Source of the DNA: Clostridia bacterium
GTDB lineage: Bacteria; Bacillota; Clostridia; TANB77; CAG-508
Direction: 5' to 3'
NCBI GenBank assembly: GCA_017515985.1
Contig: JAFWDV010000009.1
Coordinates: 110,832-174,831, forward strand
DNA: 64,000 nt
A model generated the notes under the pieces. It was not told the DNA's origin, did not search any database, and saw only the letters and a program-made list of their open reading frames with translations. The first letter of the stretch is position 1. Every line of letters begins with the position of its first letter. Positions 47,461 through 54,815 of this stretch are shown piece after piece. The position numbers and the translations under genes are program-made.

Positions 47461-47853
47461 TCAATAGCCATAGCAATACGATATCCTATAACCAGTTACA
47501 ACTCCGTCTGCATCATTTCCGTTAACTTGAAATTCCCAAATATTGTTTCCTAAATAATTTGAATACATAAGACCAGTTGTCTCTCTGACCTTTTTACCAT
47601 CCGAATTAAGTAAATCAAGTGTTATCATCAATCCTGTATAACTATCATTTGAATTCTGCTTTATTTTTCCTTTTACAGTATATATACCATCTTCAGATCT
47701 CGTTCCTTCTGTTTCTTCTTCTATAATAGAAAATTCCTTATTATTGGAAAATTTGATACCATTACCTGTTATTGAAATTCCAAATCCATTTATAAAAAGC
47801 ATAAGACCTAAAAAAACAAAAACAATTGCTAAGATAGTTTTAAATACCTTCAT
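47461..47853 (-). CDS. small exported protein, possible FxLYD-like domain
   Basis: The 130-residue protein has an N-terminal hydrophobic segment (about 5-25) followed by one beta-sandwich-like domain: YTVKGKIKQNSNDSYTGLMI, TLDLLNSDGKKVRETTGLMY, GNNIWEFQV and GYRISYCYGY. The order resembles FxLYD domains, which are small extracytoplasmic beta modules. The start is ATG 47853, with GGAGGT eight bases upstream. It is 87 bp downstream of nothing recognised and 87 bp before the lipoprotein gene at 46738. Assignment is tentative. Confidence 0.65.
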   Translation of the reverse strand: MKVFKTILAIVFVFLGLMLFINGFGISITGNGIKFSNNKEFSIIEEETEGTRSEDGIYTVKGKIKQNSNDSYTGLMITLDLLNSDGKKVRETTGLMYSNYLGNNIWEFQVNGNDADGVVTGYRISYCYGY

Positions 47854-48004
47854 ACGTACATACCTCCTTATTTTTTCCATACAAAATACATTCGTTTTAA
47901 TTTTTAAGACAAAATTTAAAACCTTTCAAAATATAAATTCTTTTTTCTCATTCTTCCATTTTATTGTACTTTAATAAAAAAATTTTTTCAATATTTTCTA
48001 ACAT

Positions 48005-48041
48005 AAAAGAGGAGCATATAAAAAATATATTGCTCCCCTTG
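48005..48041 (-). terminator. terminator of tRNA-Thr
   Basis: On the minus strand AGGGGAGCAATATA and TATATGCTCCTCT form a hairpin around a T-rich loop, followed by TTTTAT, about 25 bp after the tRNA 3' end. Confidence 0.7.
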
Positions 48042-48066
48042 TAAATAATTATATTCAAACATACTA

Positions 48067-48142
48067 TGGAGCTTACAACCGGATTTGAACCGGTGACCTC
48101 TACCTTACCAAGGTAGTGCTCTACCTCCTGAGCTATGTAAGC
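48067..48142 (-). tRNA. tRNA-Thr (anticodon GGT)
   Basis: The 76-nt cloverleaf on the minus strand has an acceptor stem GCTTACA / TGTAAGC with encoded CCA, a D arm, an anticodon stem CTACC / GGTAG with loop TTGGTAA, and a T arm with GGTTCAAATCC. Anticodon GGT reads ACC/ACU threonine codons. The discriminator base is U, which is usual for Thr in Firmicutes. Confidence 0.97.
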
Positions 48143-48159
48143 AAATTCTACCTGTAGAG

Positions 48160-48186
48160 TTTATAGTACTTTAACTTAAAAGTCAA
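48160..48186 (-). promoter_or_regulatory. promoter of tRNA-Thr
   Basis: On the minus strand TTGACT (48181-48186) and TATAAA (48160-48165) are spaced by 15 bp, 18 bp before the tRNA. The same arrangement (TTGACTTTT, then TATAAA) precedes groES. Confidence 0.5.
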
Positions 48187-48213
48187 TAGAAAATATTTCA
48201 TTTTTTAGAGTCC

Positions 48214-48253
48214 CTAAAAAAACTGGACCATTAAACATAAAACTTAATGGTCC
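48214..48253 (-). terminator. terminator of the 48.3-52.9 kb operon
   Basis: A perfect stem GGACCATTAA / TTAATGGTCC with a 9-base loop is followed by T7 on the minus strand. It lies about 60 bp after the last gene. Confidence 0.85.
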
Positions 48254-48260
48254 GGCTTAC

Positions 48261-48315
48261 TATCAGTTTGCTATCGGCTTGATATTAGTTTGTTATCAAC
48301 TTTCTATTGGCTTAC
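48261..48315. repeat. 11-bp imperfect tandem repeat
   Basis: Five consecutive 11-bp units begin TATC/TATT with a shared core (TATCAGTTTGC, TATCGGCTTGA, TATTAGTTTGT, TATCAACTTTC, TATTGGCTTAC). They run up to the stop codon of the gene at 48315. Confidence 0.65.
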
Positions 48316-48989
48316 TATCTTTTAAACATTTTTTTTATAAATTTTACAAATCTTTTAAACCAATTATCATCTTGAACTGTTAAACACAAATCTTTATCTA
48401 GTTCTTTTTCTTGTTCTTTTTCTATAATTTCTGTGCTTTTTTGCCCAAATACGTCTGGATTATACATCTTTCTCTTTTCTAATTCTTTTTCCTCATGCAT
48501 TCTTTTTTCTTCTTGCAATATATTTTTTCTTTCTTCTGGAGTAACCAAATAATCTCTATATATCAATGCAAGCAAAACTTTAGTTTCTCTTAGCATAGGC
48601 TGATTTTCAAAATCTTCTAGGTGCTTAATTTTGTATGAATATGTTTTATCCATATTATCTTCAACTTCCTGTAATAATGATCTAGAAATTTTTTCTTTTT
48701 GATTTTCTGGTAGACAATTTATTATTTCATATAGCTCTTTATATGCCTTTGACTTATCATTCTCATTATTCTGAATATTTTTTTCAACTTTCTCTTTTGA
48801 TATGTTAGTAGCATATGGCAATTTGTCATCTCCCGCGTTTAGCATATAATCGAAAGAAACTATATCATCCTTATCCAATTTTGTATTATTTTTTACATTT
48901 TTTTGATGATAAAAATACGTAGTTTCATCATATCCTAAAATATAACCCATTTCATCTATATCATCATATTTCACAATCTTTCCTAACAA
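48315..48989 (-). CDS. unknown protein: OB/cold-shock-like N-terminus, shared domain, basic tail
   Basis: The 224-residue protein starts LGKIVKYDDIDEMGYILGYD and YFYHQKNVK, a pattern like a cold-shock or OB-fold nucleic-acid-binding domain (about 1-60). Residues 81-175 align by eye with most of the 153-residue protein at 36025-36486. It ends NWFKRFVKFIKKMFKR, a basic amphipathic helix like that protein's tail. The start is TTG with AGGAGG eight bases upstream, inside the end of the 1327-residue gene (26-bp overlap). That overlap shows tight coupling. Function is unknown; I infer that it works with the upstream protein. Confidence 0.6.
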   Translation of the reverse strand: MLGKIVKYDDIDEMGYILGYDETTYFYHQKNVKNNTKLDKDDIVSFDYMLNAGDDKLPYATNISKEKVEKNIQNNENDKSKAYKELYEIINCLPENQKEKISRSLLQEVEDNMDKTYSYKIKHLEDFENQPMLRETKVLLALIYRDYLVTPEERKNILQEEKRMHEEKELEKRKMYNPDVFGQKSTEIIEKEQEKELDKDLCLTVQDDNWFKRFVKFIKKMFKR

Positions 48990-51900
48990 TTATATTTCCT
49001 CCTCTACTTTTTTTCAAAGCATCGAGTTCTGCTTTCTTTTCTTCTTCAGTTACATCTTTGGTTGCAATGCCTATTTGGTCTACGTCTATTTTTTGGCTTT
49101 CCTGTTCTTGTGCTATTTGAAATTCTTGAAGGGAAGATTCATAAGTTTCTTTTTCAGCACCTTCATTATCTAACTCCGTATTATAACAAGAGCTAATAAT
49201 CTCTCCATTTTTATCTATTGCAATGTACCATGAGTTTCCATATACCAATTTAGCACACGATTCTATAGAAACACTTCCATTTATTCTACCTGTTATACTT
49301 TGTATTTTTTTATACATTTCTATATCTATTGTTATTTGGCCTTTTAATTTTGTCATTTTGTCATGTCTAATCTTTTTCTTTAATTTTTCCTCTTTGGTTT
49401 CCCTGTCCTCTTCACCTAATATTTGATTGTATATTTCTATAATGTTAACTCCTTCGTAATCTTCTTCACATTGCCTTATGATTTGAATTTGCTCTTCTGT
49501 CAACGAATCAGTTAATATTGCATAAAATAAAGCATCAACACCTCGTGATTTCATTTCTCGGCTCACATTATTTATCATCCATGGCGCTATTTTTCCATAA
49601 TAGGAATCTCTTTCTAAGTAAGATTTTAACATCTTATTTCTCAAAAGCATTACAAACTCCTGATTTGCTTTGGATTGCATTTCTTCATCTGTGATTTCAT
49701 CAAACAAGATACCTGCAGCAGCAGATTCTTTTTTTACTGAGTCTTTCATTGCTAACTCAACTGCTTTAGCAACTCTTCCTTTAAAATCGCTCTCACTAAG
49801 TACAGATTCATTTTCAGAGCTTTTTTCTTGGTTTTGCTCAGAATTAATACAATTTCTATATTCAGTTACATTAATACCGCTCTGCTCGAGCATCTTAAGC
49901 TCTTCATCTGTAATTGTTTTTTGCTTAATCTTATTCATTATTTCACTGAAGTTTTGTATTTCATCCTTTTTTTCTCTAACTCTAGATATTAGTTGACCAA
50001 TTGCTCTTCCTACTTTTGCTTCCTGACTTTTTCCAACCTTCTTTTTACCTATTTCTTCAGTATATATTTTTTCAAATTCATCTTGAAGATTTATACCTTT
50101 GCAATCTAATATGGTTTCTATATCCTCTCCGCTGTATAACGCTAACTGTTTTTCTTGGTTTTGTCTTATTTTTTCTCTTAATTCAACGATAGAATATGAA
50201 GAAACCTCTCTAATTAATTCTGCATTAGCTATTTCCGTTAATTTTGGCTCTATAATTTCTAATTCTTCTTGCTCTTTATTTGTATTGAACTCTCTGCGAT
50301 GTATCTTTTTTCTTTGCAAAATTAATGACAAAATATCTCTTTGTTTCTCTAACTCACCTATTTTTCTGTATAATTCCTGTACGGTATCTACCTCTTTAAT
50401 AGTAATACTTTGTTTAATCTCTCTCGCACCAAAGTCAAATTCCTGATTTATTTCACCCGTATGTAAGTTCAAACGGCTGATTAATTCTTGTGGATTCCCA
50501 TGACATACTTCTTTATACCAATTCAATAATTCTTTACCAGATAGTACTTTTTCACCAACTCTTGCCGCCAAGATATAATTTGGAAATTCCAAGTTTGTGT
50601 ACATGTCTTTATATTTTTCGTATTCTTCTCCTTCAAAATATGGCACAAAAAAACTAAACTGTTTTTGTTCAACTTGCTCTCCTAATTGTATTTTTCCATA
50701 CGTATCAAGTCTTTTTTCATGTACATCTGCCATAAGTACAACATCAATGGATCCGTTAGATTGCTCTATTGCATTTACCGCACCATCAACCAAAAAATCA
50801 TTACATTCACGCTTTCTCTCTTCCGATTCAGATTCGAAACTATGAAATATCATCATATTCCCATTCACCAAAAATGGAGTTCCCATGTAAATACTTTCGC
50901 CATCCATACTCTCACATCTTAATACTCCTCCATATTTAGTGGTAATACAGTATTGTAATAACGAATACTCACTTTGACCTTTACTGTCAGCATTTCCATT
51001 TGGCCTAAAACAGCAGGACGTATCAAAACCAAAATTAATTGCACTTTTATCTTGTGGATGCAACACATGTAAATATATTCCATATTTCGATGAAATAGAA
51101 AAATCTGGATACTTTTTTACACTACCCGCGTAATCCATTTTTTCTGCTAAAGTATAGGCACGTTGTACGGCCGTGCTTGGTGACAATGTGAATTTTAAAT
51201 CCACACCAATTGCCTCAGACCCCTTAGTATCAACATATTCCCTTGCAGATGCTGTTTGTGGCTCCGGTTTGCTAATGGCCTGTGCAGCATTTAGAATATT
51301 TTTAATACTGGTAGCTCTTATTTCTAATCCATTTTCTTTTATGTCTTCATTAGCCTTTTGCAACTGAATATATTCTTTTATATTATCCCATTTCTGGACT
51401 ATTAACTGTATATTTTTATTTATTCCAAATGCCAATTCTGTGTCATCAATATATAATGAATTATTAAATATGCTTTTTTCCAGTTCCTCCGGTAATAGTA
51501 CTGTACCATCATCTGAAAATTCAACACTATCACCAAGATAATTTTTAACAAAACTTACATATTCATCATGACCTACGTCATCATTTATCTTTTGGGCAAT
51601 TACTAGAAATTCCTTTAATTTAACTGAATCCCTTGTATTTGACCAAAATGATTTCAAAAGCTCTGGATTATACTTATCTTGTTCTATTATTCCTAGGAGT
51701 ACACCTATGTTATCTTTTTGTCTCTTAGTGCCTCCCCAAATCGATGCAAGTAATTCTGGTTCTTTATCGTATTCTTTAACTACGTCTAAAATGTATCGAT
51801 TTTGAACTTTGTCATCAGTTTCTTTCCAAATCTCAGAAAGTAATTTGAGATCACTTTTTGCAACTTTAATTATGTCTGGATATGTTTCCATCATAATTTT

Positions 51901-52947
51901 CTGGCTCCTACTATTCAGGCTCATACTACACACAATTTCATCAACATAATTAAAATTATTTTTTACTCTTATGAGCAAGTACGGAAGTATAATCTTTAGC
52001 AATTCTTCGTCAAGAGATTTCCATTCTCTTGTAAAAGGCAAAAGTTCATCTAATAGTCTAATACTATTTTTTTGTTTTACTTCTGGTTCACTACTACGCC
52101 ATATACTTGCAAATTCCTTAGGCTTACCCTCTGCGTACTTAATTAAATTCGGCATTACTGATTTTTGTAACTCAATTGGAGTTTCCCTCCAGATATCTAC
52201 ACATAAACTACTTCCCTGTTTTACTAGATTTTCAAATACCCCTGAAAAAAAATCTCCATTTCTATTTTTACACTTAGAATCACTAGACTCCCATAACGTT
52301 AGAAATTCCCATTGATTTTCAGTTGCAATTTTAATTGTCTTCTGCAACATATCCGGTTGATTTTCTAATAATTCTGGTGCTGAATACATCCAAGTTCTTA
52401 TCAGCATTTCTGGATTATCTCCACTATATTCAATTACGCTTTGAAGTAGCTCTGGGTGCTTTTGTTGTACTTCAAAATTTGTCTTACGCCATATAGATGC
52501 ACATAAACTTTCGTCTAATGCTTTTATCTCATAAAATACATCTTCTAAGCAATTATCTTGAATACTATAATCTGTTGCTTCCCATATATCTACAAAACGA
52601 TCTAGATCATATAGCAAGAGATTAATCATCGAAAACATATACTCCATTTGTATTTCTGGTTTGTTTTTTTTCCATATATGCACAATAATATCACTATTGA
52701 TAAATTCCCTATTTTCTCCTTTTGCTTCTTCAGCTAATCGTACTATAGTAGCAATTGGTAATTTAGCAGATAAATACTCAAAAAATTCATTCTCTGAAAT
52801 TTCGTCATAATTTTCATTCAAATTTTCATACAATCTTGTTAATTCGTCGTCTTGTAATTCTTTTATGTCATCATACTCTCCTAAATCCCAAGCATTTATT
52901 ACTTTTATTATTTCTTCATCTGTGTAATCTCTCACAACTTCCTCCAT
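48964..52947 (-). CDS. 1327-residue protein with helical IW-motif repeats and unknown catalytic-like core
   Basis: I do not recognise this protein. Residues about 100-450 consist of about eight to ten repeats of 35-40 residues with a pattern L..IW..T...VQ.......L..V..Y (examples: ESLCASIWRKTNFEVQQKH, SSLCVDIWRETPIELQKS, LKLLSEIWKETDDKVQNR, PELLASIWGGTKRQKDN). They look like an alpha-solenoid. A compact mixed domain follows (about 590-850) with INFGFDTSCCFRPNGNADS, CITTKYGGVLRCESMDG and GTPFLVNGNMMIFHSFES. Then come long coiled coils and charged helices to the end. No membrane segment. The downstream partner overlaps by 26 bp. It could be a defence or stress protein, but that is not shown. Confidence 0.7.
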   Translation of the reverse strand: MEEVVRDYTDEEIIKVINAWDLGEYDDIKELQDDELTRLYENLNENYDEISENEFFEYLSAKLPIATIVRLAEEAKGENREFINSDIIVHIWKKNKPEIQMEYMFSMINLLLYDLDRFVDIWEATDYSIQDNCLEDVFYEIKALDESLCASIWRKTNFEVQQKHPELLQSVIEYSGDNPEMLIRTWMYSAPELLENQPDMLQKTIKIATENQWEFLTLWESSDSKCKNRNGDFFSGVFENLVKQGSSLCVDIWRETPIELQKSVMPNLIKYAEGKPKEFASIWRSSEPEVKQKNSIRLLDELLPFTREWKSLDEELLKIILPYLLIRVKNNFNYVDEIVCSMSLNSRSQKIMMETYPDIIKVAKSDLKLLSEIWKETDDKVQNRYILDVVKEYDKEPELLASIWGGTKRQKDNIGVLLGIIEQDKYNPELLKSFWSNTRDSVKLKEFLVIAQKINDDVGHDEYVSFVKNYLGDSVEFSDDGTVLLPEELEKSIFNNSLYIDDTELAFGINKNIQLIVQKWDNIKEYIQLQKANEDIKENGLEIRATSIKNILNAAQAISKPEPQTASAREYVDTKGSEAIGVDLKFTLSPSTAVQRAYTLAEKMDYAGSVKKYPDFSISSKYGIYLHVLHPQDKSAINFGFDTSCCFRPNGNADSKGQSEYSLLQYCITTKYGGVLRCESMDGESIYMGTPFLVNGNMMIFHSFESESEERKRECNDFLVDGAVNAIEQSNGSIDVVLMADVHEKRLDTYGKIQLGEQVEQKQFSFFVPYFEGEEYEKYKDMYTNLEFPNYILAARVGEKVLSGKELLNWYKEVCHGNPQELISRLNLHTGEINQEFDFGAREIKQSITIKEVDTVQELYRKIGELEKQRDILSLILQRKKIHRREFNTNKEQEELEIIEPKLTEIANAELIREVSSYSIVELREKIRQNQEKQLALYSGEDIETILDCKGINLQDEFEKIYTEEIGKKKVGKSQEAKVGRAIGQLISRVREKKDEIQNFSEIMNKIKQKTITDEELKMLEQSGINVTEYRNCINSEQNQEKSSENESVLSESDFKGRVAKAVELAMKDSVKKESAAAGILFDEITDEEMQSKANQEFVMLLRNKMLKSYLERDSYYGKIAPWMINNVSREMKSRGVDALFYAILTDSLTEEQIQIIRQCEEDYEGVNIIEIYNQILGEEDRETKEEKLKKKIRHDKMTKLKGQITIDIEMYKKIQSITGRINGSVSIESCAKLVYGNSWYIAIDKNGEIISSCYNTELDNEGAEKETYESSLQEFQIAQEQESQKIDVDQIGIATKDVTEEEKKAELDALKKSRGGNIIVRKDCEI

Positions 52948-53118
52948 ATTTCCTATATCAGATTAATATTTCGTTTATATGAATTATATCATAATGACTT
53001 TAAAATTCAATTGCTAATTACATTTATTTTAAACCTATAAAATATTTCATTTTTTATTTACAAATTCCCCCTATTAATATAAAATAAACATGTAAATATA
53101 AATTAAAAGGGTGACATT

Positions 53119-53583
53119 ATGTACAATTTTATTTCAAAATCAGAAGAAGATACAATAAATTTTGCCAAAAATCTTGCATCAAAATTAGAAACATCTGATG
53201 TAATTGTTCTAACTGGTGAACTTGGCTCAGGAAAAACAAAATTTACCGAAGGATTTTTATCATACTTTGGTCTAGAAAACGAAATATCTAGTCCAACCTT
53301 TACTATTGTAAACGAATATAAGTCTCAGAGCGGGCAAAACATATATCATTTTGACGTATATAGATTATCCGATACAGAAGAATTCTATGCAATTGGTGGC
53401 GAAGAATACTTTGAAAACGGTATATGCATAATCGAATGGGGCGAAATAATAAAAGATGCCCTACCGCCTAACTATATTCACATTACATTTGAAAAAGATG
53501 AAACTGATGAAAATACACGATTACTAAAAATTGAAACAATAGGAATAAAATACAATAATATACTTTCTGATTTAGAAAACTAA
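53119..53583 (+). CDS. tsaE: tRNA threonylcarbamoyladenosine biosynthesis ATPase TsaE
   Basis: The 154-residue P-loop protein has GELGSGKTKFTEGFL (Walker A), SPTFTIVNEY and HFDVYRL, then IIEWGE. TsaE drives the TsaBD complex that attaches threonylcarbamoyl to A37 of ANN-decoding tRNAs. It leads a plus-strand set with tsaB and rimI, the standard Firmicutes order. An AGGGTGA site precedes the ATG. TsaD is not in the window. Confidence 0.95.
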   Translation: MYNFISKSEEDTINFAKNLASKLETSDVIVLTGELGSGKTKFTEGFLSYFGLENEISSPTFTIVNEYKSQSGQNIYHFDVYRLSDTEEFYAIGGEEYFENGICIIEWGEIIKDALPPNYIHITFEKDETDENTRLLKIETIGIKYNNILSDLEN

Positions 53584-53634
53584 TCATATAAGGTTTATAG
53601 ATATCCTAAAAAATCTAAATAAAAAAAGGAGTAC

Positions 53635-53653
53635 TTCGTACTAACTATACGAA
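53635..53653 (+). promoter_or_regulatory. small palindrome before tsaB
   Basis: TTCGTA-N7-TACGAA lies 15-33 bp upstream of the tsaB ATG, next to AAAGGAG. It could be an operator or a leader hairpin. No known binding site matches it. Confidence 0.3.
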
Positions 53654-53667
53654 ATATAGGATTTTAA

Positions 53668-54360
53668 ATGAAAATATTAGCAGTTGATACATCTTCAAAA
53701 ATATGTTCAGTAGCAATACTTGAAGATGATAATGTTCTTTTAGAAAAATCCACAAATGATGAAAAAACACATTCACAAAATCTAATGCCATTGATTGATG
53801 AGCTATTCAAAGAAACAAATTTATCACTTGAAAATATCGATTTACTTGCTTGTTGCCAAGGGCCTGGATCATTTACTGGTATACGAATTGGAATAGCAAC
53901 TATAAAAGCATTTTCGGATGCTAAAAAAATTCCGGTTACGTGTGTTACAGCTTTAGAAAGCCTTGCTTACAACGTTAATACAAATGGTTTGATTGTAAGT
54001 TTAATTGATGCAAAAAACGATAATGTTTATTATTCTATGCACAGTTTTGACGGAAATAGCTACAATTTAATTGGCGAATATAAATCAGATAACATTCAAA
54101 ATATCTTAGATGATTTATCAATATACGACGATTCATTAATATTTGTTGGCGATGGTGCTATCGCTCATAAAGAAAAAATTGAAACATACATAAAAAATCC
54201 AATTTTTGTACCAGAAAATCAAAATGCTCAAACAAGTATTAGTATTGGAAAATCTGCATATAATAAGTTCAAAAACGGAATTTACGGTGATTCAAATTTC
54301 ATATTACCAATTTATCTAAAGAAATCTCAGGCAGAAAGGCACTTAGATGGAGAGCCTTAA
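53668..54360 (+). CDS. tsaB: tRNA threonylcarbamoyladenosine biosynthesis protein TsaB
   Basis: The 230-residue protein has an ASKHA-type fold without catalytic activity. It opens MKILAVDTSSKICSVAILED and carries CQGPGSFTGIRIGIATIKAF, which is characteristic of TsaB. TsaB scaffolds TsaD and TsaE for the t6A modification. The rimI start overlaps its end by 14 bp, so translation is coupled. The ribosome site is weak (TATAGGA before the ATG). Confidence 0.94.
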   Translation: MKILAVDTSSKICSVAILEDDNVLLEKSTNDEKTHSQNLMPLIDELFKETNLSLENIDLLACCQGPGSFTGIRIGIATIKAFSDAKKIPVTCVTALESLAYNVNTNGLIVSLIDAKNDNVYYSMHSFDGNSYNLIGEYKSDNIQNILDDLSIYDDSLIFVGDGAIAHKEKIETYIKNPIFVPENQNAQTSISIGKSAYNKFKNGIYGDSNFILPIYLKKSQAERHLDGEP

Positions 54361-54793
54361 TCTTACTATCAATCAAATAACTGATGATGATTTAGAATTT
54401 TTTAAAGATAAGTTAAACTCGGAATTTGATGACTTTTGGACCTATTCAATTCTTGAAGAAGAATGTAAAAATCAAAATACTATATACATTGTTGCAAAAC
54501 AAGATGATGAAATTGTTGGATTTGCCGGTATCTTAAAAATACTTAATGAGGCAAATATAATGAATATCGTAGTAAAAAAAGATAAAAGAAAACTTGGAAT
54601 TGGAAAACAACTTTTATCAGAGCTAATAAAAATATCCAAAGAGCAAAAAATGGAATCTATCACATTAGAAGTTAACGAACACAATATTCCCGCTATAGCT
54701 CTTTATGAAAAATTTGGCTTTAAAACAGTTGGAATACGAAAAAAATACTATAACAATACCGATAGTGCAATACTAATGACTCTATATTTATAG
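54347..54793 (+). CDS. rimI: ribosomal protein-alanine N-acetyltransferase RimI
   Basis: The 148-residue GNAT protein has the acetyl-CoA loop in VVKKDKRKLGIGKQLLSELI and the ending VNEHNIPAIALYEKFGFKTV and RKKYYNNTDSAILM that mark RimI. It acetylates the N-terminus of S18 in Escherichia coli; the target in Firmicutes is less certain. It overlaps tsaB, as in many Firmicutes where tsaE-tsaB-rimI-tsaD are clustered. Length is normal. Confidence 0.92.
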   Translation: MESLNLTINQITDDDLEFFKDKLNSEFDDFWTYSILEEECKNQNTIYIVAKQDDEIVGFAGILKILNEANIMNIVVKKDKRKLGIGKQLLSELIKISKEQKMESITLEVNEHNIPAIALYEKFGFKTVGIRKKYYNNTDSAILMTLYL

Positions 54794-54815
54794 AATAATT
54801 TTTAAGGAGGAACAA

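Noticed and set aside
53041..53118. Small gene upstream of tsaE
   Set aside because: Only AT-rich spacer is seen; no start with a ribosome site and no conserved frame.
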